Assembly (NCBI RefSeq): GCF_022899935.1
Contig: NZ_JALJCJ010000003.1
Location: forward strand, 656,332-720,331
Length of the DNA stretch: 64,000 nucleotides
Direction: 5' to 3'
Source: Shinella curvata
Lineage (GTDB): Bacteria > Pseudomonadota > Alphaproteobacteria > Rhizobiales > Rhizobiaceae
Part shown: positions 36,891 through 45,422 of the stretch, piece by piece
Layout: each line of letters opens with the position of its first letter
Position numbering within the stretch: position 1 is the first letter of the stretch
The notes under the pieces: generated by a model
Told to the model about the DNA's origin: nothing
What the model saw: the letters and a program-made list of their open reading frames with translations, nothing else
The model's database searches: none
Made by a program: the position numbers and the translations under genes

Positions 36891-38465
36891 TCAGTTGCAG
36901 GTCCAGGTCCAGCCCTGGATGCCCGCGGTGATCGGCCAGCCGTGGCCGTGCGGCTCGATCTGGGTCTTGCCGACGTCGAGGCAGGCGTTGACGAGATAGA
37001 CATGATCGAGATTGACCAGCCAGGCCCAGCCGGCCTCACCCTTCGCGCTGAAGCCCGCCACACCGTCCCATTCGGCCTTCTGCCATTCCGGATAGGACGC
37101 CTCGAGGCTCGATGCGTGCTGCGCCGCCTCGAAATGCCCGTCGACGACGGCATTGGAGAAGAAACCTGGATTGTAATAATCCATGCCGCCCCAGCCGCTC
37201 TGATAGAGGCTGTAGGTTTCGAGCGGGCTATGGCTGCCCCAGCCGAATGCGACCGGCTCGGAATGCATGACACGCTCGATGCCTTCCCAGGTGGTGCCGC
37301 TCGGCGTCCCTTCGATGCCGAGCGGCCGCAGCAGTTCGGCAAGAACCACCGCGATCGCCTGCCGGGTGGAATCGGAGGCGGGATAGTTGATGGGGAATGC
37401 GGCGCGCAGGCCATTCCTCTCTCGCACGCCATCGGCGCCGGGCACCCAGCCGGCCTCATCCAGCAGGCGCTTGGCCGCGTCGAGGTCGAACGTCACGGCG
37501 GCCTGCGGATTGGACCAGGGCAAACCGTCCGCCGGGCCATAGGCCGGCGTTCCGTGCCCCAGAAGGGCCGTGTCTACAATTGTCTGGCGGTCGATGCCGA
37601 TATTGACCGCCCGGCGAATGGCGAGATCGGCCGTGACATCGTTGCCGATGGCATTGCCCTTGGCATCCGTCTTCCCCTCGTCGGGCGTCATCGGGAAATG
37701 AATGCCCCTGTTGTCGACCGTATCGACGGCGATCGCGCGGAAGCCGGCCGGAACGGCATCGGCAAGTGCGGCGGGCACGGACACCATGTCCACCTGCCCG
37801 GCATTGGCCGCCGCCAGGCTCGTGTCCTCGCCGGTGAACAGGAAGGTCAGGCGGCTGAAGCGCGATTTTTCGCCGTAGTAGTTCGGATTGGCCTCCACGA
37901 TCAGCTGCTCGCCCTGTCTCCAGGAGACGAGCCGATAAGGGCCCGAACCGACCGGGTTGCGCGCATAGTCCGCGCCGTACGTCGCCTCCGGCACGATGCC
38001 GAGCGAATAGAAATTCTCCGTGAAGGTGATCCACGGCCGCTTGAGCCGGATCACGACGGTCCTGTAGTCGGTCGCCTCGGCGGACACCATCGCATGGAGA
38101 TCGAGCGCACCGCCCGCCGCGGCGGCCTTGGTGAAGGTGAAGGCGACATCTCTTGCGGTCAACGGTGTGCCATCCGAAAAGGTCACGCCGTCGCGGATGG
38201 TTATGGTCCAGGTCAGCCGGTCGTCGGAAAGCGTCCAGGCCGTCGCGAGATCAGCTCGCGTGGCAAGATCGGCGTCGCGGCTGAGCAGGGTGGACTGGAA
38301 CAGAGGATGGCCGTAACGGCCCCATCCGAGCAACGGGTCATAGCCGGTGTCCGGCTCCCCGCCGATGGCGAGGACCAGTTCGGTTTTTTCCGCCGAAAGG
38401 ACTGGAGCGCCAAGCAGTAAGAGCGCGGAAACCGTTGCGAGGACAGACAGCGTCGCCTTCATCAT
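36891..38465 (-). CDS. nikA: Periplasmic substrate-binding protein, family 5 (NikA-type)
   Basis: This 524-residue family-5 solute-binding protein has a signal peptide (MMKATLSVLATVSALLLLG to about residue 25). It has the conserved TWTITIRDGVTFSDGTPLTARDV segment (about 90-112) and the NPVGSGPYRLVSW and VDNRG stretches. Family 5 proteins bind peptides or metal chelates. Here the divergent NikR and the urease genes point to nickel or a nickel-chelator complex. The start at 38465 has a GGGGAATTGGG leader. The protein ends in a WTWTCN tail with a terminal Cys. It differs clearly from E. coli NikA, so peptide transport is not excluded. Confidence 0.8.
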   Translation of the reverse strand: MMKATLSVLATVSALLLLGAPVLSAEKTELVLAIGGEPDTGYDPLLGWGRYGHPLFQSTLLSRDADLATRADLATAWTLSDDRLTWTITIRDGVTFSDGTPLTARDVAFTFTKAAAAGGALDLHAMVSAEATDYRTVVIRLKRPWITFTENFYSLGIVPEATYGADYARNPVGSGPYRLVSWRQGEQLIVEANPNYYGEKSRFSRLTFLFTGEDTSLAAANAGQVDMVSVPAALADAVPAGFRAIAVDTVDNRGIHFPMTPDEGKTDAKGNAIGNDVTADLAIRRAVNIGIDRQTIVDTALLGHGTPAYGPADGLPWSNPQAAVTFDLDAAKRLLDEAGWVPGADGVRERNGLRAAFPINYPASDSTRQAIAVVLAELLRPLGIEGTPSGTTWEGIERVMHSEPVAFGWGSHSPLETYSLYQSGWGGMDYYNPGFFSNAVVDGHFEAAQHASSLEASYPEWQKAEWDGVAGFSAKGEAGWAWLVNLDHVYLVNACLDVGKTQIEPHGHGWPITAGIQGWTWTCN

Positions 38466-38518
38466 CCCAATTCCCCAACCACGATCGCAATGCAACCGAT
38501 ACGATAGAAACGAAGACG

Positions 38519-38546
38519 GTATGATGTCTATGGAAAAATTGCTTAC
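38519..38546. promoter_or_regulatory. Candidate NikR operator
   Basis: GTATGA (38519-38524), 16 bp, then GCTTAC (38541-38546) fits the length of the E. coli NikR operator GTATGA-N16-TCATAC, with a perfect left half and 4 of 6 bases in the right half. It lies in the divergent nikA/nikR region, 54 bp from the nikA start. Confidence 0.5.
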
Positions 38547-38673
38547 ACGATGTATCGATCGACCCTCTGCGCGAGGAAGGAGCGATTGGCGATTGGCGAG
38601 CGGTACGCCATGGGCTATCGATATCGGGGTTTCGAAACGCGCATCGGCGCCGCAGCGCCAGTCAGGATCATCC

Positions 38674-39084
38674 ATGCAAAGAGTGACCGTCACCCTCGAC
38701 GACGACCTGATGGAAGACCTCGACCGCACGATCAAGACCCGCGGCTACCAGAACCGTTCCGAGGCCATTCGCGACCTCGCGCGCGCCGGTCTGAAACAGG
38801 CGTCGATCGAAAGCGGCTCGCTCAGCAACGCCATCGGCGTGCTGAGCTATGTTTTCGATCACGAAGCCCGCGAGCTGGCCAAGCGGCTGACGAGCACGTT
38901 CCACAGCCACCACGACCTGACCGTGTCCAGTCTCCACATCCATCTAGATGAGAAGAACTGCCTTGAGGTCAGCATCCTGAAGGGACCATCCGGCGCGGTG
39001 CAGCATTTTGCAGAACATGTGATCTCGGAGCGCGCCGTACGATACGGGCACCTCCACATCATGCCGGCGGGTCAGGATTCTTAG
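38674..39084 (+). CDS. nikR: Nickel-responsive regulator NikR
   Basis: This 136-residue regulator has an N-terminal ribbon-helix-helix (QRVTVTLDDDLMEDLD then NRSEAIRDLARAGL, about 2-40) and a C-terminal ACT-like nickel domain. The nickel ligands are all present: His77, His88, His90 and Cys96, matching E. coli His76, His87, His89 and Cys95 shifted by one. With nickel bound, NikR represses nickel uptake genes; here these are the divergent nikABCDE genes. The ATG at 38674 begins the conserved MQRVTVTLD start. Its last 4 bp overlap the convergent BOF gene. Confidence 0.95.
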   Translation: MQRVTVTLDDDLMEDLDRTIKTRGYQNRSEAIRDLARAGLKQASIESGSLSNAIGVLSYVFDHEARELAKRLTSTFHSHHDLTVSSLHIHLDEKNCLEVSILKGPSGAVQHFAEHVISERAVRYGHLHIMPAGQDS

Positions 39085-39467
39085 TTCAGCACCTGCACAT
39101 CATCGACATTCACGAACCTGCCGCGCACATCGGACTGGATCTTGCCACGCAGGCGCAGCAGCGTCTTCGCCGTGATCTCGCGTCCACGCCAGAGTTCCCG
39201 CTGGATGCGGACACGAACTTCCCCGGTCTTGTCCTTGAAAAGATACTGGGCCATGCGGACTTCCTTCGTCAGCGAGCCTTTCAGGCTGACGCGCTCGCCG
39301 TGCCGGGCGGTCCGCACCTGCTCGGCCCTGGTGACGTCGGGTGTCCGTTTCGAACCGGAAAACTGCGCGGTCGCCGGCCCGCCCAGAAGCACCGCGACGC
39401 AGGCGGCGGCCAGAGACAGCTTGCCCAGCCGATGGATCGTCCTTGAAGCGTTGCTCAAATTCACCAC
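39081..39467 (-). CDS. YgiW/YdeI (BOF) family periplasmic stress protein
   Basis: This 128-residue exported protein has a signal peptide (to about residue 35, LLGGPATAQF). A single bacterial OB-fold follows, with EQVRTARHGERVSLKGSLTKEV, YLFKDKTGEVRVRIQRELWRGREI and FVNVDDVQVL, the BOF/YgiW pattern. Relatives protect against peroxide, metals and antimicrobial peptides. The start is GTG at 39467 with GGGGAG upstream. The stop overlaps nikR by 4 bp, tail to tail. Confidence 0.85.
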   Translation of the reverse strand: MVNLSNASRTIHRLGKLSLAAACVAVLLGGPATAQFSGSKRTPDVTRAEQVRTARHGERVSLKGSLTKEVRMAQYLFKDKTGEVRVRIQRELWRGREITAKTLLRLRGKIQSDVRGRFVNVDDVQVLN

Positions 39468-39641
39468 GTTCTCCCCGGGTTGCCTGTTATGCGCACGTCC
39501 ATGGACAAGACTAGTTGAAAAGCGGCTGAAGCTTCAACCGCCTATCTTCATCGACCGGCGAACGCGTCCCGAAACTCCCGGTCGCGTTTAATGCTTCGTT
39601 CTCCCATCGCACCGGGACGGAACACGACAGTGGCATTGGCC

Positions 39642-41201
39642 TTACGGCTGTTTTTCCCTGTATCCGGCAGCGAATTCATCAAAACCGTCGCGCATCAGCA
39701 GACGGGACGGAATGCCGTCGGGTCGAACCCGATCCTTCGGCAGGGGAGACACGTATTTGCGACCGGCCTTTCGGCGGTCGAAATCGGCCCGGGCAGCAGC
39801 ACGCAGCTCGGCATCGACGATGAGGTCGTAGCCGACGCCCGCCATGACGACGGCGGAGAGGATGGAGCCCTTGTCGCCGATGCTGGTACCCCCGCAGGCC
39901 GTGACGGGCCAGGTGTGCAGCCCGACGCCGATCGGCATCGTGGCAAGGGCGAAGAGACCAGTCGGCGTGTTGTAGCTGACGTCGCCGACATCCGTGCCGC
40001 CGCCGGTCGTGATCTCCGGCAGGGGCGGAATGACGATCGGCATCAGGCCCGCCTCCGGCAGCCCCATCTCCCGCTGGCAGGTCTTTGCGAAGACCTGCTC
40101 GTCCTCGGTCCATTCGATCGGCAGCGCCGTCATGTGGTCGTGCAGGCGTTGGACGAGCGTCTCGTTCGGCAGCAGGTCGTGCATGCCGAAGAAGTGGTCG
40201 ATGGCGACGGTCGTCTGCGTGGAGGTCGCGGCACCGTTCGCGACGTCCCTCACCCAGGTCGTCACCGCGTCTACGTCCGCGCGATCCTGATCGCGGATCA
40301 TGATCAGCACCTCGGCTGTATCGGGAATGACATTGGGCGTGCCGCCGCCGTCCGAATAGACGTAGTGCAGCCGGGTCGTCGGCTTGAGATGCTCGCGCAT
40401 GAACTGGATGCCGGTGCCGAAGAGTTCCGCGCCCTTGAGCGCGCTGCGCCCTTCCCACGGGTCGACGCCGGCATGGGCCGTGCGGCCGGAATAGCGGATG
40501 CGCAACATGTTGACGGCCGCCGTGCGCAGCAGCCCCGTCGCGTTCACCGGGCCGGGATGCCAGGCAAGGGCCGCATCGAGATCGTCGAACAGACCGTCAC
40601 GGGCCATGTAGACCTTGGCGCCTTCCGTTTCCTCCGCCGCGCAGCCATAAACCCGGATCGTCCCGGCATGACCGCCGTCGATCATCATCTTCTTGAGCGC
40701 CAGCGCCGCGCCGGTGCAGCCAGCGCCGAGCATGTTATGGCCGCACCCGTGACCGACCTCGACGCCGGCCGGCCCTGGCGTCTGGCGCGGCTCGGCCGCA
40801 TTGCCCAGACCGGGAAGCGCGTCGTATTCCGGCAGGAAGCCGATCTTCGGGCCGCCTTCGCCCTGCGTCCATTCGGCAAGGAAGGCGGTGGGAATGCCCG
40901 ACGTTCCCGTGCTGACGATGGTGAAGCCCGCCGCACGCAGCTCCCGCAGATGGATCTCGGAAGAGACCTCTTCGTGCAGGGACAGTTCCGGATTGTTCCA
41001 GACCTCACGCGACAGGCGCAGGATCGCCTCGCGAACCGTCTCGACGGCGTCGCGCGCGGTCTTGGCCGACGCCGGAGCGGCAGCGCCCTCTGCCTTCGCC
41101 GCCGCGGGCATCAGCGCCCAGACTGCCGTCGAGGCAAGCGAGCCGATCAGCAGTTTGCGGCGCAGGCTGTCGATCGGCGGATCGGGGAATTCGAAACTCA
41201 T
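39642..41201 (-). CDS. M20-family amidohydrolase (AbgB-like), probably Tat-exported
   Basis: This 519-residue metallopeptidase-like protein has metal and catalytic motifs: HGCGHNMLG, CAAEETEGAK, AWHPGPV and the late TWPVTACGG. A dimerisation insert lies between about 230 and 350. It resembles p-aminobenzoyl-glutamate hydrolase subunit B and other amidohydrolases. The N terminus DSLRRKLLIGSLASTAVWAL looks like a twin-arginine signal followed by an AAAKAEG cleavage region, so it may act in the periplasm, which is unusual for AbgB. I chose 41201 because upstream sequence overlaps the divergent HdeD-like gene. The substrate is unknown. Confidence 0.85.
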   Translation of the reverse strand: MSFEFPDPPIDSLRRKLLIGSLASTAVWALMPAAAKAEGAAAPASAKTARDAVETVREAILRLSREVWNNPELSLHEEVSSEIHLRELRAAGFTIVSTGTSGIPTAFLAEWTQGEGGPKIGFLPEYDALPGLGNAAEPRQTPGPAGVEVGHGCGHNMLGAGCTGAALALKKMMIDGGHAGTIRVYGCAAEETEGAKVYMARDGLFDDLDAALAWHPGPVNATGLLRTAAVNMLRIRYSGRTAHAGVDPWEGRSALKGAELFGTGIQFMREHLKPTTRLHYVYSDGGGTPNVIPDTAEVLIMIRDQDRADVDAVTTWVRDVANGAATSTQTTVAIDHFFGMHDLLPNETLVQRLHDHMTALPIEWTEDEQVFAKTCQREMGLPEAGLMPIVIPPLPEITTGGGTDVGDVSYNTPTGLFALATMPIGVGLHTWPVTACGGTSIGDKGSILSAVVMAGVGYDLIVDAELRAAARADFDRRKAGRKYVSPLPKDRVRPDGIPSRLLMRDGFDEFAAGYREKQP

Positions 41202-41375
41202 GGCATGCTCGCAGTTCGATTGTTGGATGCGACCGATGATGGCATTCCCCGCATGCGTGATCCAGCCCCAAAATCCTGCCGGTCGCAGGAAAACCGCATC
41301 TGTCCAGCGCTTGACCACAAACAGGCGATCGGGTTTATCCTTCCTCGCATTGTCTCGCACGAGGGCTGGGAACCG

Positions 41376-41924
41376 GTGGATACACGTCACGCCTATGGCG
41401 AGCAGGCAAAACGCTGGAAGATGTTCCTGCTTCTGTCCGTGGTCATGCTGACCGGCGGAGCGGCCTCCATCCTTCTGCCCGCCGTCTTCGCCTTCGCCTC
41501 CGGCGTCGTGCTCGGCGCGGTTCTCGTCGCGGTCGGGATCTTCAAGATCGTCCAGTCGCTGCGGATGCGGGACTGGAAGGGATTTGCCTGGCAGGAGGCG
41601 GCGGGCATCGTCGAACTGATCGGCGGCATCCTCATTTTCGTCAGCCCCTTCAAGGGCGCGCTGGCCATCACGCTGCTGATCGCGATCGTGCTTGCCATCC
41701 ATGGCGCCGCGCAGATCGGGCTTGCCTTCCGGCTGCGCAACACGCCGGCCCGCTACTGGATCGCGATTTCCGGGATCGTCGCGATCCTCGCCGGCCTCGC
41801 CATCGTTTCGAAGCTGCCGCTCACCATCGGGTTTGCGCCCGGCGCGATCGCTGGCGCAACCCTGATCGTCGCGGGCCTCTCCTATGCCATCGTCGCCTTC
41901 GCCACGCGCAAGGCTCTCGATTGA
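41376..41924 (+). CDS. HdeD-like (DUF308) membrane protein
   Basis: This 182-residue protein has six predicted hydrophobic helices arranged as in the HdeD/DUF308 family (FLLLSVVMLTGGAASILLP; GVVLGAVLVAVGIFKIVQSL; GIVELIGGILIFVSPF; and so on). E. coli HdeD supports acid resistance at high cell density; other members are uncharacterised. The start is taken as GTG at 41376 (GAGGGCTGGG upstream), with ATG at 41421 as alternative. It is divergent from the M20 gene. Confidence 0.82.
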   Translation: MDTRHAYGEQAKRWKMFLLLSVVMLTGGAASILLPAVFAFASGVVLGAVLVAVGIFKIVQSLRMRDWKGFAWQEAAGIVELIGGILIFVSPFKGALAITLLIAIVLAIHGAAQIGLAFRLRNTPARYWIAISGIVAILAGLAIVSKLPLTIGFAPGAIAGATLIVAGLSYAIVAFATRKALD

Positions 41925-42053
41925 CGACGGCGGCGGTATGGGAATCTTAAGATACTTTCCGACAGCCTTTCCGCTAGAAGCGATTGCGCATTGCATTCCC
42001 GGTTGAAATTTGCTTCCACTGGTCGGACAGGGAATTCAACCGAGGAGACGGAA

Positions 42054-42554
42054 ATGTCTGATCTTATTGCGATTGTCTATCCGAGCGAAGCAAAGGCCGA
42101 AGAAGTTCGCCAGCGTATCTTCGAACTTCAGAAGGAATATCTGATCACGGTCGGAGACGCCGTCATCGCCACCAAATCCGCCGACGGCAAGGTCAAGCTC
42201 AACCAGCTGTTCAACACGACGGCGGCCGGCGCCACCACGGGCAGTTTCTGGGGCTTGCTGGTCGGCATCCTCTTTCTCAATCCGCTGCTCGGCGTTGCCG
42301 TGGGGGCCGCTTCGGGCGCCATCGGCGGCGCGCTGTCGGATGTCGGCATCAACGATGCCTTCATGAAGGAGCTTGCCGGCAAGCTCACGGGCGACAAGGC
42401 CGCCCTTTTCGTGCTGGTGCGCAGCATGACGGCCGACAAGGTGCTCAAGGACCTTTCCTCCCATGGCGGCGAGGTGCTGCAGACCTCTCTCGACGAAAGC
42501 AAGGAACAGGTGCTGCGCAACGCGCTGCAGCAGGCACAGCAAACGCCCGGCTGA
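42054..42554 (+). CDS. DUF1269 domain protein
   Basis: This 166-residue protein begins [31 protein letters not shown], with a [15 protein letters not shown] strand and a glycine-rich hydrophobic central segment ([38 protein letters not shown], about 58-95). This is the DUF1269 pattern. The middle could associate with membranes as a hairpin. Function is unknown. The start has GAGGAGACGG. It is separated from the following lipase gene by 85 bp. Confidence 0.85.
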   Translation: MSDLIAIVYPSEAKAEEVRQRIFELQKEYLITVGDAVIATKSADGKVKLNQLFNTTAAGATTGSFWGLLVGILFLNPLLGVAVGAASGAIGGALSDVGINDAFMKELAGKLTGDKAALFVLVRSMTADKVLKDLSSHGGEVLQTSLDESKEQVLRNALQQAQQTPG

Positions 42555-42639
42555 TCGGCGCCTCGCCCCACTCTTCGACCGGACGCGGCAGGGACAGCCC
42601 CCGCGTCCGGGTTTCCTGTCGAACATTTTCGAGGTTGGC

Positions 42640-43422
42640 ATGGTTTGCGCTGGCAATAGAGGCATGTTGGGCGCGATCGGCGCCGGCATCCTCGTTCTCG
42701 CCAGCCTGCTCCCATTCCCGTCGGCAAGGGCGCAGCAAGACGCCGGCGAATGCGCAGTTCTCATGCATGGACTTGCGCGCGGCAGCGGCTCGCTCTGGCT
42801 CGTCGAAAAGCTTTTGATCGCTCGGGGCTATCATGTCGTGAACCGGGACTATCCCTCCACGACCGCCACCATCGCCGCGCTTGCCGCCCATGTCGGGACG
42901 GCTGTTGGCGAATGCGGCAAGCGCCGCGTGAACTTCGTCACCCACTCCATGGGCGGTATCCTGGTTCGCTACTGGCTTGCCGGCCAGCGCCCGGAGCGGC
43001 TGGGCCGCGTGGTGATGCTCGCGCCGCCGAATCACGGGTCTGAAATCGTCGATGTCTTCGGCGACCTGCAACCCTTCTACTGGATCAACGGGCCGGCAGG
43101 CCTGGAACTGGGCACGGATCGCAGCGCCACGCCGAAAACCCTGCCGAAGCCGGATTTCCCACTCGGCATCATCGCCGGCGATCTCTCTCTCAATCCGGTC
43201 TACGCCTCCATTCTCGCCGGGCCGAACGATGGCAAGGTCACGGTCGCCTCCACGCGGCTCGATGGCGCGGCCGATCATCTGGTGGTTCATGCAACGCATA
43301 CATTCATGATGTTTAATCCGGTCGTCGTCATGGAAACCCTTCACTTTCTCGAAACGGGCGCTTTCGATCACGGCATGACATGGTACTCGGCCGCCACGGC
43401 GCTGAGCAGCGCCGTGCAGTAG
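42640..43422 (+). CDS. Exported alpha/beta-hydrolase (lipase-like)
   Basis: This 260-residue protein has an N-terminal signal (about 1-31, ending SARAQQ) and a lipase-like alpha/beta-hydrolase fold. An early HG oxyanion segment ([14 protein letters not shown]) is followed by the nucleophile elbow THSMGG with Ser in [14 protein letters not shown] (about 105-118), an Asp in the GPNDGKV loop and a late His in HATHTFMM. It resembles small bacterial triacylglycerol or acyl hydrolases. The ATG at 42640 has GAGG five bases upstream. The substrate is not visible. Confidence 0.85.
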   Translation: MVCAGNRGMLGAIGAGILVLASLLPFPSARAQQDAGECAVLMHGLARGSGSLWLVEKLLIARGYHVVNRDYPSTTATIAALAAHVGTAVGECGKRRVNFVTHSMGGILVRYWLAGQRPERLGRVVMLAPPNHGSEIVDVFGDLQPFYWINGPAGLELGTDRSATPKTLPKPDFPLGIIAGDLSLNPVYASILAGPNDGKVTVASTRLDGAADHLVVHATHTFMMFNPVVVMETLHFLETGAFDHGMTWYSAATALSSAVQ

Positions 43423-43587
43423 CAAGCCGGGTCGTCACTACGAGCCCGTTAAGGAAACAGGAAGGTCGTCGCACCGAAAATTGCAGGATGGCGAAAAACA
43501 ACCTTGCTAAGCGGCATGTTCGCTGTCCTCATGACACAATGAGCCCGCGCGCGGGCTCCGATGCAGCTGGAATTGAAGGACAAGCCC

Positions 43588-43932
43588 ATGTTTTTGAAGA
43601 GATTGCTTTCCATCGCCGTCGTTTTCTGCGCGATGGCACTCGCTGGCGTCGCCGAAGCCCAGGCCGCCTCGGCGATCGTCACCAACACCGTCCAGCTTCG
43701 CTCCGGACCGGGCACCAACTACCGGGTGATCGGCCGCGTGCACGCCCGCGAACGGGTGCGCGTAACGCGCTGCGCCCGCTCGCTGCGCTGGTGCCATGTG
43801 GAGCCACGCCGTGGACGCAGCGGATGGATCAGCTCCCGCTTCCTCGACCGTGTGTCCGGCGGCCACCACCGCCCGGGTCGCGGCAGCATCTGCTTCCATG
43901 GCGCGCACGGGCATATGTGCCTCGGCCGCTAA
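43588..43932 (+). CDS. Exported bacterial SH3-domain protein
   Basis: This 114-residue protein has a signal peptide (MFLKRLLSIAVVFCAMALAGVAEAQA) and one SH3b domain with the VQLRSGPGTNYRVIGRV signature (about 35-51). A WCHVEPRRGRSGWISSRFL segment and a basic, His-rich tail with paired cysteines follow. Such proteins are thought to bind cell-wall components. The ATG at 43588 has AAGGA upstream; an earlier ATG at 43561 is unlikely. Confidence 0.85.
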   Translation: MFLKRLLSIAVVFCAMALAGVAEAQAASAIVTNTVQLRSGPGTNYRVIGRVHARERVRVTRCARSLRWCHVEPRRGRSGWISSRFLDRVSGGHHRPGRGSICFHGAHGHMCLGR

Positions 43933-43945
43933 CACGCGACAACGC

Positions 43946-43969
43946 GGCGCGGCTGGAAGCAGCCGTGCC
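43946..43969. other. Hairpin after the SH3-domain gene
   Basis: A 10-bp stem (one G-U pair) with a GAAG loop lies 13 bp after the stop at 43932. There is no T-run, so it is only a possible weak terminator or mRNA-stabilising hairpin before the small ORF at 44000. Confidence 0.4.
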
Positions 43970-43999
43970 GCCGGCCGTCGGGCTGAGCCAGGAGACTTC

Positions 44000-44116
44000 A
44001 TGAACGTGAGATATTGCGGTGTCGCCGGCGCCGCGGAATGCCTCTTCGCCCTCATCGGTGCGTCCTCGGCCCAGACGGGCGAGTTGGCAACCGTGCTCGC
44101 CGAACAGCCGAAATGA
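44000..44116 (+). CDS. 38-residue small ORF coupled to the downstream lipoprotein gene
   Basis: The ATG at 44000 follows a strong ribosome site (AGGAG with 5-base spacing). The 38-codon frame ends in TGA at 44114-44116, which overlaps the ATG of the next gene (44113). The peptide, MNVRYCGVAGAAECLFALIGA..., looks like a short signal-like or hydrophobic segment followed by a polar tail. It may be a leader or coupling peptide for the alpha/beta-hydrolase gene, a true small protein, or a decayed gene start. No family is recognised. Confidence 0.45.
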   Translation: MNVRYCGVAGAAECLFALIGASSAQTGELATVLAEQPK

Positions 44117-45285
44117 TACAGTCCGCTCCCCGAATCCGGCGCAAAAGCCTGCCTGCGCCGTTCCTGATCGTCCTTTGTGCAGCAATGATCCTCACCGCGT
44201 GCTCGATGCAGCGCGCGCCGACCGGCCTGCGGCCCGCCGGCTCTGTTTCCGACACCGAAGCCTCGATGCCGATCTTCCTGGCGACGAACAGGCAGAGGGT
44301 CCCGACCGAAGGCCACCCGTTTTCGGCCGGCCGGTCACTTGCCCTCAATTTCGCGCGGTTCGACGTCACCGCGCCAGCCAACCGCCAGCTGGGGCAGGTT
44401 CCTGTCGGCGGGCACAATCCCCAGCGCCATTTCACGGCAACGTACCGCGATATAGGTGGCCGTTCACAGCTCATCGCCGAGATGAATGCTGCCCTGGAAC
44501 GGCTTCCGCCGCAGAGCCGGGAAATCTTCATCTTCGTCCACGGCTACAACAATACCGTTTCAGAGAGCCTTTACCGGACCGCGCAGATCGTCACCGACTT
44601 CGGTATCCGCTCCGTTCCGCTGCACTATGCCTGGCCTTCGGCGGGATCGCTGCCGCTCTACGTGTTCGACCGCGACAGCGCGATCTTCGCGCGGGACGGG
44701 CTTGCCGACACAATCGATCTGGCCACGCAGACGAAGGCGAAAGCCGTCGTTCTCGTCGCCCACTCGATGGGCGCGTTTGTAGCGATGGAAGCGCTGCGGA
44801 CGCTGGCGCTTCGCGGAAAGTCCGCGACCTTCGAGCGTTTCGGTGGCATCGTTCTGGCTGCTCCGGATATCGACGTCGATGTTTTCGACAGCCAGCTCGC
44901 CGATATCGGCACGCTGTCCGCACCCTTCACCATTCTGGTTTCGCAGCGTGATCGGGCGATCGGCCTGTCACGCTTTCTGGCCGGCGGACATCCGCGCGTG
45001 GGCAATGCCCGCGACATCGCCCCCCTGCAACGAAACGGCATCACGGTCGTCGATGTCTCGCAGGTAGACGGCGGCGGCCATACCGTCTTCGCGCAATCCG
45101 AGGCCATGACAAAGCTGATCGAAAACAGCCGGATGGCACGCGACGCCCTCGTCAGCGGCAACCCGGTGCTGTCGCCGGCCGGACTTGCGGAAGCCGTCGC
45201 GTCGAGCGCCGTGGCACTTCCCCTGACCATCTTCATGCCTGACGGGCAGGTCTCCCGAAACGAGGCAGGCCAGCAGAGGCGATAA
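44113..45285 (+). CDS. DUF900-type alpha/beta-hydrolase lipoprotein
   Basis: This 390-residue protein has a lipobox LTACS after a basic, hydrophobic N terminus (about 1-31), so it is probably a lipid-anchored envelope protein. DUF900 features follow: ATNRQRV, FVHGYNNTVSESLYR (about 139-153), and the nucleophile elbow in VLVAHSMGAFVAMEAL (about 215-230) with Ser. A late His lies in GGGHTVF. The esterase or other substrate is unknown. The ATG overlaps the TGA of the small ORF by 4 bp, the mark of translational coupling. Confidence 0.85.
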   Translation: MIQSAPRIRRKSLPAPFLIVLCAAMILTACSMQRAPTGLRPAGSVSDTEASMPIFLATNRQRVPTEGHPFSAGRSLALNFARFDVTAPANRQLGQVPVGGHNPQRHFTATYRDIGGRSQLIAEMNAALERLPPQSREIFIFVHGYNNTVSESLYRTAQIVTDFGIRSVPLHYAWPSAGSLPLYVFDRDSAIFARDGLADTIDLATQTKAKAVVLVAHSMGAFVAMEALRTLALRGKSATFERFGGIVLAAPDIDVDVFDSQLADIGTLSAPFTILVSQRDRAIGLSRFLAGGHPRVGNARDIAPLQRNGITVVDVSQVDGGGHTVFAQSEAMTKLIENSRMARDALVSGNPVLSPAGLAEAVASSAVALPLTIFMPDGQVSRNEAGQQRR

Positions 45286-45422
45286 TGGTCCTTTCATTGA
45301 GCAATACAGGGAAAATGCGGGCGCGATTGTTCCCGCTTGAAATACGCAACCAGAAAATGCTTTGATGCGCTCACTTGCTTTGCAAGCGATAATTGTGGCG
45401 CGGATCAGGATAGGACAAGGTC

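Noticed and set aside
41202..41996. In-frame upstream extension of the M20 gene
   Set aside because: Composition is charged and unlike the family, and it overlaps the divergent HdeD-like gene; the Tat-like start at 41201 is convincing.
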